Below are positions 10,003-18,785 of a DNA stretch of 64,000 nucleotides, piece by piece; within the stretch, counting starts at the first letter, position 1; the number at the start of each line of letters is the position of its first letter. The notes below the pieces were generated by a model. That model was not told the DNA's origin and ran no database searches. It saw only the letters and a program-made list of their open reading frames with translations. The DNA comes from an uncultured Pelagibacteraceae bacterium. Its GTDB lineage: Bacteria; Pseudomonadota; Alphaproteobacteria; Pelagibacterales; Pelagibacteraceae. Both the position numbers and the translations under genes were made by a program. The stretch is taken from NCBI GenBank assembly GCA_902581585.1, contig CACHPB010000001.1:1-64000 (forward strand). The letters are read 5' to 3'.

Positions 10003-10992
10003 TTATATTAATCTAGCAAGATCTCTTTTACTATTTTTAAATGTTGGGAGTGGATATTTAAATGCATATTTTCTTGTTATACATTTATTTTTAGCTTTCT
10101 CCCATAAAGAGATCCATTGCTTATAATTATGAATAGTAATATTTTTTTTATTTCTACTTCTCACGTAAAAATTTGGTAGAGGTTTTCTACCTGATGGAGT
10201 CCCAGCTCTGTTATATCTTAAGTCAGCGCTAATTCTAAAATCGTTAGATCTATTAGGTAAAGAACAATGTATCGAGTGTTTGTGTAAAATAATTATATCA
10301 CCCACATTTGCTTCCAGAAAAATTGGCTTAAATTTATCAAGTAATTTACTACCTTTGATCTCGACCTGACCTTTATATCCAGACACATGATTTAATAAAC
10401 CCAGTTTGTTTATTTCTTTAACAGTAATCATGCATCCGTTATTTTTGGTAGTTTTTGTAAATGGTATCCAAACGGTCACCATATCTGTCAATCTTTGTCC
10501 AACAGATGATAATACTGCTGCGTCTTGGTGCCAAGGAGTTCTACCTGAAAGCCCATCATGAACAGAGTGTCTAGGCAGTTTACTTTCCGGTTGTTTAATT
10601 CTTGTATTCTGAACAGGATTAGAAAGAATCTCAGATCCTATTAATTGTTCTACAACATCTAAAATTTTTTTATGGTTTATTAAGTTCCATAAAGATTGTG
10701 ATGCAAAGTAATCACTATCTTTTTTCACATTATCTCTAGGTAGTCTGGTATTAAAATGTTGATCAAGATCATAAATATTTAATTTTGATATATAGGTATA
10801 TTTTCTTTTAAAATCATATTTAAAAACTTTTTCTCTCATATGTCTGGGTGCAAACTTATTAACTAGATTGTCCATTACATATTCCATATCGTTTAAGATA
10901 GGCTTTAAATCTTTGTTGAAATTAAGAATATTTTTTATTCTTAAGTATCCATCTCTGTCTAAAATTTTCTTTAATTTGCTACTAACTTGCAT
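10003..10992 (-). CDS. Phytanoyl-CoA dioxygenase (PhyH)-like Fe(II)/2OG oxygenase
   Basis: LSGRTPWHQDAAVL (HxD), GDIIILHKHSIHCSLPNRSNDFRISADLRYN (distal H/R). Confidence 0.82.
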   Translation of the reverse strand: MQVSSKLKKILDRDGYLRIKNILNFNKDLKPILNDMEYVMDNLVNKFAPRHMREKVFKYDFKRKYTYISKLNIYDLDQHFNTRLPRDNVKKDSDYFASQSLWNLINHKKILDVVEQLIGSEILSNPVQNTRIKQPESKLPRHSVHDGLSGRTPWHQDAAVLSSVGQRLTDMVTVWIPFTKTTKNNGCMITVKEINKLGLLNHVSGYKGQVEIKGSKLLDKFKPIFLEANVGDIIILHKHSIHCSLPNRSNDFRISADLRYNRAGTPSGRKPLPNFYVRSRNKKNITIHNYKQWISLWEKAKNKCITRKYAFKYPLPTFKNSKRDLARLI

Positions 10993-11857
10993 GTATACAA
11001 GATTTTAGCAGATAATTTGAATCATGAAAAGATGTAAGCATTCTTTTTTTCGTCGCAACTATATGAGGGTGATATTCAAAATTTTTATATTTCCATATAA
11101 CAGGTTTATTAAATGCATAACTTCCATAAATAAAAAATCTTTTTGGACAGTTTTTTTCCTTAAATCTATTAACACCATGATAAGAATTAGGAGTAGACTT
11201 AAAGAAAATAATACTTCCTTTTTTTGGGGTAAACTCTTTTATTTTACTAAGTTCATTAATTTTGGGAAATCTTCTAAAACTTTTTCTAAGGTTTCTGTTA
11301 GCTTTTTTTTTGTATAGAGTAAGAGACCCTCCATTTTTTTTTGGTATATCAGTTAAATATATCAAAAAATTATATACTCTATTGATATCATCTCTATGCG
11401 GTCTCAATCTATACCCTCCTTTAGATACTGAAAAATCAATATCTAGATTTAAATTCGGGTTTTTATATTTTTTACCTAGCAATCTTTTTAGCTCTTTAGA
11501 ATTTACTTTTCTTTTTAAAGTATATTTTTTTTTATTAAATTTTTTTGGTTTAAACAAACTTTCCCATGTATTTGCCTTAAACTCTGTTTTAAATTTCTTA
11601 TCAATTTTCTTATAAAATGATTCTGTATTGAAAGTAGCAAAAAGTTTTTTTGAGATTTTAGAACTTGAGATATATTTGTTGAAATTTTTTGACCCTTTAT
11701 TAATCCTACTTCTACCACCCATAATCATATCATCGAAATTTTTTGAATTACTTATTTCTTTAATTAATGAGTTGCAGACTTTTTTACTGATTATTTGTTC
11801 TCCAACAATGACTGGGAAGTTTGATTTAATTTTCTTTAGTTTGTTAATTTTCAGCAT
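10982..11857 (-). CDS. 2OG-Fe(II) oxygenase (prolyl-4-hydroxylase-like fold)
   Basis: GGYRLRPHRDDINRVYNFLIYLTDIPKKNGGSLTLY...KGSIIFFKSTPNSYHGVNRF: HxD...H facial triad. Confidence 0.75.
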   Translation of the reverse strand: MLKINKLKKIKSNFPVIVGEQIISKKVCNSLIKEISNSKNFDDMIMGGRSRINKGSKNFNKYISSSKISKKLFATFNTESFYKKIDKKFKTEFKANTWESLFKPKKFNKKKYTLKRKVNSKELKRLLGKKYKNPNLNLDIDFSVSKGGYRLRPHRDDINRVYNFLIYLTDIPKKNGGSLTLYKKKANRNLRKSFRRFPKINELSKIKEFTPKKGSIIFFKSTPNSYHGVNRFKEKNCPKRFFIYGSYAFNKPVIWKYKNFEYHPHIVATKKRMLTSFHDSNYLLKSCIHAS

Positions 11858-12802
11858 TTAGCTGTACATACCCTCTTTTACTCTAATCATTTTGTACATA
11901 AGATCATTTAAAGGTGTGGCTATTCCATGTTTTTTTCCTATTTTAGATACAGCTCCACTTATGAAATCAATTTCAGTTTTTCTTTTGTAAAGTACATCAA
12001 AAGCCATTGAGGACTTGTTTGTTTGTTTTGAGTCAACAATTTTATTAAACATAAATAAACACTCATCTTCAGAAACATTAACGCCATCTGCTAAAGCAAC
12101 TTCTCTTGTTTCTAAAATAATTTCTTTACCTAAACTTCTAGATACGTCATTGGCATTATTATTTATGTAAAGATCAGTATGATGTAGATCAAAAATTGCT
12201 GAAAGTGGGCCAATTGCGGTTAAAGCAAAAAGTTTCATCCATTTTCTTTTTTTTACATCCTCAACTGCAATCATTTCTAAATTATGCGCTGTAAATGTGT
12301 CTGCAATTTCTGTTATTCTATCTGTTATTCCACCATCATATTCTCCAATCCAAGAAGGTAAAGCTGCATGATTCATAATATGACCAGGTCCTAAGATATT
12401 TGATGCTTGAGTTGTTGTTCCTCCAATTACTTTTTCATCGCCAACAATACTTTTAATTATAGCTTCATGTCCAATTCCATTTTGAAAAGACATAAAAACT
12501 GTTTTATCTTTAATAATGTTTTTAATACTTTTTAAAGCAGGTTCTAGAGCTGTTGCTTTACACATTACTATTACAGCATCGACTTTTCCAATTGTAGATG
12601 GATCTGATGTTGCGGGTATTTTTATAAATCTATCACCACCATGGCCATCCATTTTTAGACCATTTTTATTAATTTCTTCAACATGCTCTTTCCAAATATC
12701 AATGAGCGTTACATTAAGACCTTTTTCTGCTAGAAGACCTCCAAATAGACAACCCATTGCTCCTGCACCAAGAACTGCAACTTTTAAATCTTTATTATTC
12801 AT
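11858..12802 (-). CDS. Ketopantoate reductase family protein (PanE/ApbA-like)
   Basis: VAVLGAGAMGCLFGGLLAEKG, SFQNGIGHE, GGTTTQASNILGPGHIMNHA, KKRKWMKLF. Confidence 0.88.
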   Translation of the reverse strand: MNNKDLKVAVLGAGAMGCLFGGLLAEKGLNVTLIDIWKEHVEEINKNGLKMDGHGGDRFIKIPATSDPSTIGKVDAVIVMCKATALEPALKSIKNIIKDKTVFMSFQNGIGHEAIIKSIVGDEKVIGGTTTQASNILGPGHIMNHAALPSWIGEYDGGITDRITEIADTFTAHNLEMIAVEDVKKRKWMKLFALTAIGPLSAIFDLHHTDLYINNNANDVSRSLGKEIILETREVALADGVNVSEDECLFMFNKIVDSKQTNKSSMAFDVLYKRKTEIDFISGAVSKIGKKHGIATPLNDLMYKMIRVKEGMYS

Positions 12803-12865
12803 ATTTAAAATCGAAATATATTTATGTAAAAAAATTATGCAATATATTATGTAACTAATTAATAT

Positions 12866-13834
12866 ATGAAATTAAAAATAGAAAAAGGAATTTTCAAAAA
12901 ATTTGAGTTAAAAGAAATATCAAACGCATTAGAAAAAGGTCTGTCAAAGAATTATGACAGTGTGAAAGCAGAAGTAATTGATTGCCCAAATTTAAGAAAT
13001 TGGGATTGTCCGTCTGAAGGTATGAGTGGCAACCAAAGGATAATCGATGTCGGAGGAGAGCCCTACATGCACGATCCTAAATATCTTGGAACCGAATTTG
13101 ATTATTCTGAAATCTCAAAAATGATTGGATCAGAAAAATCGTATGCACTTGGAGCAGGATCTGGAGCGATGTCTTGTCTCGATGGACACTGTGGAGAACT
13201 GGTTATAAATGAAAACTTATTAACAAAAGAAAATAAGTCTTTAATTGCCAGGGTAGGGAAAGATAAAGAATGTATAGTAGAGAACTATACTGCAAGCAAA
13301 CATGGTGGGCTTGGTAACATTTATTATTCAGATGGTGTTAAAGGAAAAGTTATTTATTTAAATATAAAAAAAAGAACTGGAAATCAAGGTTCATTACCTC
13401 AATCAATTAGAACAGCACTTTCTGACAATCTTAAAATTGGGTATAAAAATCATATTGCTCTTGCTGGTGTATTTAGAGTTTTGAATGGAAAAATAAGATC
13501 ACACGTACAACCAGATTATAAGGATATAAAACATGAATATTATGATCCACAATTGATGAAATGCACAAAAGATTTTCTACAATTTTATGAGCCTGTTGGA
13601 CCAAAATTACAATGCTATACTGTTTTATGGACTGGTGATCCAACGGGGGGAGAATTAAATTTAAGAGAGTCTGGAGAGCATACTCACTTCCACTCATATG
13701 AGCATAAAAATGACGCCGGACATTATCATTTTGACATATCGCCTGATGAAATTGAATATGAAGGATACTTTAATATTGCAAAAGAAGTACATAGAGTGAA
13801 TAATATTTATAAAGAATTAAAAAATATAAAATGA
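12866..13834 (+). CDS. DUF1907 / C11orf54-like protein (putative metal-dependent ester hydrolase)
   Basis: From memory of human C11orf54: VIDCPNL, NQRIIDVGGEPYM, LGAGSGAM, KKRTGNQGS, GKIRSHVQPDY, FLQFYEPVGPKLQC, EHTHFHSYEHKNDAGHYHFDISPDEIEYEGYF (HxH...H metal site). Confidence 0.85.
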   Translation: MKLKIEKGIFKKFELKEISNALEKGLSKNYDSVKAEVIDCPNLRNWDCPSEGMSGNQRIIDVGGEPYMHDPKYLGTEFDYSEISKMIGSEKSYALGAGSGAMSCLDGHCGELVINENLLTKENKSLIARVGKDKECIVENYTASKHGGLGNIYYSDGVKGKVIYLNIKKRTGNQGSLPQSIRTALSDNLKIGYKNHIALAGVFRVLNGKIRSHVQPDYKDIKHEYYDPQLMKCTKDFLQFYEPVGPKLQCYTVLWTGDPTGGELNLRESGEHTHFHSYEHKNDAGHYHFDISPDEIEYEGYFNIAKEVHRVNNIYKELKNIK

Positions 13835-14646
13835 AAAAGATTTATACTTGGGCTGCTCAACCTGCCATCAGATCTCTCACAGTTGATGATCTTAAAAAGG
13901 CAAAAGGAAAAAAAAAATTTACTCAAGTCACAGCTAATACACTAGATGAAGCTGAGGCCGCAGAGAAAGCAGGATTTGACATGATAATCTGCAATGCTTT
14001 TAATGTAAAACAGGTGAGAGAGGGATCAAAGAATCTATTTTTAACTGCTGCACTAGTATTAAATAAGTTTGTCACCTCAGATGATATAATGAGAGGAGCG
14101 TTTGAAGCCTTAGAAAATGGAGCTGACGCTGTAATGACTCCTAGAAGTATGAAAATAGTAGAGATGTTGGCTAATGAAGATGTTCCAGTTATGGGGCATC
14201 TTGGTTTAGTTCCAAGAAAATCTACGTGGATTGGTGGATTAAGAGCAGTAGGAAAAAATAGTGAGGAGGCACACAACCTTTTTTTAAAATTTAAAAGATT
14301 GGAAAATGCGGGAGCCTTTTCTGCTGAATGTGAAGTTATCCCAGAAAATGTTATGGGAGAAATCTCTAAAAGAACAAATATAGTAACAGTTTCTTTAGGT
14401 TCAGGAAAAAAAGCAGATGTAATGTATTTATTCATGGAAGACATATGTGGAGATACTTTAAACCCTCCAAGACATTCAAAAGCTTATGGGAATTTATTAA
14501 AACTAAAAAATGAAATAAAAAATGAGAGAATTCGAGCTCTCAAGGCATTTAAAAAAGATTCTATGGCTGGAAAATTTCCAGGAAAAAAACAGTCTTCAAA
14601 TTTAAATAAAAAAGAGTTTGAGTCCTTTCTTGATAAACTAGATTAA
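13831..14646 (+). CDS. Ketopantoate hydroxymethyltransferase (PanB)-like / PEP-mutase-superfamily aldolase paralogue
   Basis: FTQVTANTLDEAEAAEKAGFDMIIC, VPVMGHLGLVPRKSTWIGGLRAVGK, LENAGAFSAECEVIPENVMGEISKRTNIVTVSLGSG. Confidence 0.75.
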   Translation: MKKIYTWAAQPAIRSLTVDDLKKAKGKKKFTQVTANTLDEAEAAEKAGFDMIICNAFNVKQVREGSKNLFLTAALVLNKFVTSDDIMRGAFEALENGADAVMTPRSMKIVEMLANEDVPVMGHLGLVPRKSTWIGGLRAVGKNSEEAHNLFLKFKRLENAGAFSAECEVIPENVMGEISKRTNIVTVSLGSGKKADVMYLFMEDICGDTLNPPRHSKAYGNLLKLKNEIKNERIRALKAFKKDSMAGKFPGKKQSSNLNKKEFESFLDKLD

Positions 14647-15434
14647 TAAGTTTCAGATTCTTTTTTATTTATTGAGCCCTTCATTTTTTCTACAATCGCT
14701 TTAGCACCAGCACTCATTGCTCTTTGATCAGCTCCTATAGTCACAAAATTAAAACCTTTATCAATCATTTTTTTAGCATACTCAGTTGTTCCATTATGTA
14801 TTCCTGCAAAGATATTATGTTTTTTGGCATGCTCCAATATTCTTAATATTTCTGAATACGCTTTTGTGTCCTCTGCTCTGTCAAAGCCAGGCTTTTCTCC
14901 AATTGCTAAACTTAAGTCAGCTGGACCAATATATATCCCATCCACACCGTCAGTAGACATAATCTCATCTAATTTATCTAATGACTCTTTTGTTTCAATC
15001 ATAGCTAATTTTAAAATTTCATCATTTGCATGGTCAGCGTAATCAGCACCACCATAAATTAATCCTCTAACTGGGCCAAAACTTCTATATCCTCTTGGAG
15101 GATACATGCATGCTTGTACAAATCTTTCTGCCTCTTCTTTATTGCTTACCATAGGGCAAATTATTCCATAACAACCAGCGTCTAAAATTTTCATTATTTG
15201 TCCTGGTTCATTCCAATTTACTCTTGCAAGAGGCGTTACATCAGTTGAAGAAATTGTTTGAAGCATTGGAAGTGCGTTTGTGTAATCAACAAGTCCATGT
15301 TGCATATCTACAGTAAGGGAGTCCCAACCTTGATGCGCCATAACTTCTGCAGATACTGTGCTAGGTATTTGTAACCAGCCATTAACAACTGGCTTTCCTT
15401 CAGCCATCATTTGTTTAACTTTATTTTTTCTCAT
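14643..15434 (-). CDS. HpcH/HpaI family aldolase (2-keto-3-deoxy-sugar-acid aldolase-like)
   Basis: NGWLQIPSTVSAEVMAHQGWDSLTVDMQHGLVDY, MYPPRGYRSFGPVR, DGVDGIYIGPADLSLAIG. Confidence 0.9.
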   Translation of the reverse strand: MRKNKVKQMMAEGKPVVNGWLQIPSTVSAEVMAHQGWDSLTVDMQHGLVDYTNALPMLQTISSTDVTPLARVNWNEPGQIMKILDAGCYGIICPMVSNKEEAERFVQACMYPPRGYRSFGPVRGLIYGGADYADHANDEILKLAMIETKESLDKLDEIMSTDGVDGIYIGPADLSLAIGEKPGFDRAEDTKAYSEILRILEHAKKHNIFAGIHNGTTEYAKKMIDKGFNFVTIGADQRAMSAGAKAIVEKMKGSINKKESETY

Positions 15435-16876
15435 TAATAATTAAGACCAAAATGAGTATATTTAATATTTAAATAATCCTTGATAGCCATTGATCCACCC
15501 TCTCTGCCATAACCTGTCTGTTTGATACCTCCAAAAGGAACTTCTGCAAACGCAATAGTAGGATGATTTACTGCACATGTTCCAGTTTCCATTTTTTCTG
15601 AGACTTTGTGAGCTTTTTCTAAAGAATTTGTATAAATATAGCTTGCCAAACCTAAGTCATTGTCGTTAGCTCTTTTAACAACTTCATCTGTATTTTTAAA
15701 TGTAAGTAGTGGAACTAATGGTCCAAAAGGTTCTTCTTTTGCAATTGTAAAGTTATCTTGAACATTGTCAAAAATAGTAGGTTCATAAAAATATCCTTTA
15801 TTAAAACCTGATGGTCTCTTTCCACCACATAAAACAGTTGCTCCTTCTTTTTTTGTTTTCTCGACTAATGCTTCTATTTCATTCAATCTCTTTTCTGTTG
15901 TTAATGGACCTAATATTGTGTCGTCATCCATTCCATTACCAATTTTAAGTTTAGAAACTTTTTCAACTAATGTTTTTGCAAACTCATCTTTTTTCTTTTC
16001 ATGAATATAAAATCTTGCTGGCGATATACAAACTTGGCCGTTGTTTCTAAATTTTGCCGTTATTGCCATATCTGTAACTTTATTTATATCTACATCATCA
16101 AAAACTATAAAAGGTGAGTGACCACTTAATTCCATTGTTACTCTTTGAACTTTCTCAGCGGCTTGCTTTAAAATAAGTTTACCTACTCTAGTCGATCCAG
16201 TAATAGAAACTTTTTTAACTATATCAGAAGATATAAGTTGTGATGAAATTTGTGCTGGATCACCCGATAATAAATTAACAACACCTGGAGGAACTCCTGC
16301 ATCATTTATAATATTCATTAGTTCCATTACACTACCTGGAGTAATAACATCTGGCTTACATATAACTGAGCACCCAGCTGCTAAGGCAGTTGAAATTTTT
16401 CTAGAAGATAAAACTATTGGAAAATTCCATGGTATTAATCCTGCAACAACACCAACAGGCTCGTATTTTACATACATTCTTGTGTGTTCAAATCTGCTCT
16501 CTACTATCTGGCCATATATTCTTTTTGTTTCTTCAGAATTCCATTCAAAAATATCTGCTGCTCCTCCTACTTCTCCTTTTGCTTCTGACAAAGGTTTTCC
16601 AACTTCTAATGTAAGCCATTTTGCTAGTACATCAGTTCTCTCTCTCATAAGATCTGCAATTTTTCTTATAATTTTTGATCTTTGCCAAGGTGGAGTATTT
16701 CTCCAAACTTCAAGACCTTTTTCAGCTGACTTAAGAGCTTTATTTACATCTTCTTCACCAGCTTTTGATGCTTTGCCAATTACTTCTTCAGTTGCCGGAT
16801 TTAACACATCGTAAGTTTCATTATTTTGAGATGGTTGCCATTTACCATCAATGAATTGTCCAAATTTGCTATACAT
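15434..16876 (-). CDS. NAD(P)-dependent aldehyde dehydrogenase (succinate-semialdehyde/betaine-aldehyde DH-like)
   Basis: GLIPWNFPIVLSSRKISTALAAGCSVICKP, VTMELSGHSPFIVF, NNGQVCISPARF catalytic Cys. Confidence 0.93.
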   Translation of the reverse strand: MYSKFGQFIDGKWQPSQNNETYDVLNPATEEVIGKASKAGEEDVNKALKSAEKGLEVWRNTPPWQRSKIIRKIADLMRERTDVLAKWLTLEVGKPLSEAKGEVGGAADIFEWNSEETKRIYGQIVESRFEHTRMYVKYEPVGVVAGLIPWNFPIVLSSRKISTALAAGCSVICKPDVITPGSVMELMNIINDAGVPPGVVNLLSGDPAQISSQLISSDIVKKVSITGSTRVGKLILKQAAEKVQRVTMELSGHSPFIVFDDVDINKVTDMAITAKFRNNGQVCISPARFYIHEKKKDEFAKTLVEKVSKLKIGNGMDDDTILGPLTTEKRLNEIEALVEKTKKEGATVLCGGKRPSGFNKGYFYEPTIFDNVQDNFTIAKEEPFGPLVPLLTFKNTDEVVKRANDNDLGLASYIYTNSLEKAHKVSEKMETGTCAVNHPTIAFAEVPFGGIKQTGYGREGGSMAIKDYLNIKYTHFGLNY

Positions 16877-16931
16877 AATTTTTATTTTATGGTTTATTAG
16901 TTGAATTTTTGAGGAGAATATAACTAGAAAA

Positions 16932-18776
16932 ATGAAAAAAATAAAGCTTACTTGCGCTCATGCTTTAGTTAAACATCTAATAGCTCAAAAAATCTATATA
17001 GATGGTAAAGTTGAGCCTTTATTTCCAGGGGCATTTGGTATTTTTGGTCATGGGAATGTTGCGTGCGTAGGTCAAGCATTAGAAGAAAATAAGGATAAAC
17101 TTCCAACTTATAGAGGTCACCATGAGCAAAATATGGCTTTAACAGGCATTGCTTTTGCAAGAGCTAAACGAAGAAAACAAATTTTTATTGCAACAAGTTC
17201 TGTTGGGCCTGGATCTACAAATTTAGTCACTGCGTCTGCAGTAGCGATGAGTAATAGATTGCCTATTTTATTTTTACCTGGAGATACTTATGCGAATAGA
17301 ATGCCAGATCCTGTACTACAGCAAGTAGAGCATTTTTCAAATCCAGGAATGACAGCAAACGACTCTTTTAAACCAGTTACAAAATATTTTGATAGAATTA
17401 CAAGACCTGAACAAATAATACAATCTCTTCCGCAAGCAATTCAAACAATGCTTGATCCTGCTGATTCAGGTCCGGCGTGTTTATCTTTGTGTCAAGATGT
17501 GCAAGGAGAAACATTTGATTATCCAGAGGAATTTTTTAAAGAAAGAATACATAATATAAGAAGACCTAAACCAGATGATTTTCAAATTAAACAAGCAATG
17601 GAAAAAATTAAAAAATCAAAAAAACCAATTATTATTTCTGGAGGAGGAGTTTTTTATTCAGATGCAATGGATGAATTAGGAAGTTTTGCCGTAAAACATA
17701 ACATACCAGTTACACAAACAGTGATGGGATACTCAACAATGAAAAGAGATCATTCTCATTTTCTTGGACCAATAGGAGGCCTTGGTGGAAAAGCTGCAAA
17801 TAACTTAGCAAAAGAAACTGATTTAGCTATTTGTGTTGGTACAAAATTGGCAGATTTTACAACTGGTTCGTGGGCTAATTTTGAAAACCCTGAATTTAAA
17901 TTGGTTTCAATTAATATTACAAGACATGATGCAAACAAACACTTAGCAGAGGCAGTTATTGGAGATGCTAAAGTTTGTTTATCAGAGTTGTCAAATTCTC
18001 TAGGAAATTGGAAATCTCCTGACAGTTGGCATAAAAAATCACAAGATGAACTTAAGTCTTGGAATGAGTATGTTGATAAAGAAAGTGGGCCAACAAACCA
18101 AGAAACACCAAGCTATGCACACGCAGTGGGGGCGATTTATCGAAATTCAGATCCAACAGATATAGCAGTTACTGCTGCTGGTGGATTGGTTGGCGAGGTA
18201 GTCCAAGTCTGGAGGCCAAAAGAGCTAAATACGCATGAAACTGAATGGGGTTTTAGTTGTATGAGTTATGAAATTTCTGGTGCACTGGGAATTAAGATGG
18301 CAAATCCTGATAAAGACGTAATAGCTTTTGTGGGAGACGGTTCTTATTTGCTTAACAATTCAGACATCTATTCTTCAGTTTTAACAAATAACAAATTAAT
18401 AATAATTGTTTGTGATAATGGAGGTCATGCAGTTATAAATAGACTTCAATTGTTTAAAGGTGGAAAAGAATTTAATTGCTTATTCAATTCATCTAATATT
18501 CAAAATTTTAAGGAGGTAAATTTTGCTCAACACGCAGCTAGCATGGGTGCAAAATCTGAACATGTTTCCACTATTTCAGAATTAGAGGAAGCATTTAAAA
18601 GAGCTAAAAAATCAGATGTAACATATGTAATATCAATAAAAACTCATAGTTACGAATGGCTTGAAGGTTCAGCTTACTGGGAAAGTCCTACGCTTGAAAT
18701 ACCAACAACGAAAGAAAATGAGGAAGCTTTAAAACTTCATAAAGAAGGTAAAGCAAAACAAAGACAAGGTGTTTGA
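16932..18776 (+). CDS. iolD: 3D-(3,5/4)-trihydroxycyclohexane-1,2-dione acylhydrolase (IolD), ThDP-dependent
   Basis: FPGAFGIFGHGNVACVGQALEENKDKLPTYRGHHEQNMA, VGPGSTNLVTASAVA, VGDGSYLLNNSDIYSSVLTNNKLIIIVCDNGGHAVINRLQ. Confidence 0.94.
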   Translation: MKKIKLTCAHALVKHLIAQKIYIDGKVEPLFPGAFGIFGHGNVACVGQALEENKDKLPTYRGHHEQNMALTGIAFARAKRRKQIFIATSSVGPGSTNLVTASAVAMSNRLPILFLPGDTYANRMPDPVLQQVEHFSNPGMTANDSFKPVTKYFDRITRPEQIIQSLPQAIQTMLDPADSGPACLSLCQDVQGETFDYPEEFFKERIHNIRRPKPDDFQIKQAMEKIKKSKKPIIISGGGVFYSDAMDELGSFAVKHNIPVTQTVMGYSTMKRDHSHFLGPIGGLGGKAANNLAKETDLAICVGTKLADFTTGSWANFENPEFKLVSINITRHDANKHLAEAVIGDAKVCLSELSNSLGNWKSPDSWHKKSQDELKSWNEYVDKESGPTNQETPSYAHAVGAIYRNSDPTDIAVTAAGGLVGEVVQVWRPKELNTHETEWGFSCMSYEISGALGIKMANPDKDVIAFVGDGSYLLNNSDIYSSVLTNNKLIIIVCDNGGHAVINRLQLFKGGKEFNCLFNSSNIQNFKEVNFAQHAASMGAKSEHVSTISELEEAFKRAKKSDVTYVISIKTHSYEWLEGSAYWESPTLEIPTTKENEEALKLHKEGKAKQRQGV

Positions 18777-18785
18777 TTTCCTTAT

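Noticed and set aside
11024-11861. Plus-strand ORFs (11024-11317, 11262-11615, 11628-11861) opposite the 2OG oxygenase
   Set aside because: Phe/Leu-rich shadows produced by the Lys-rich minus-strand gene; not membrane proteins.
13923-14444. 173-aa minus-strand ORF opposite the PanB-like gene
   Set aside because: Long, but antisense to a gene with clear family motifs; its Ser/Phe/Ala-rich translation is typical of a reverse-frame shadow.
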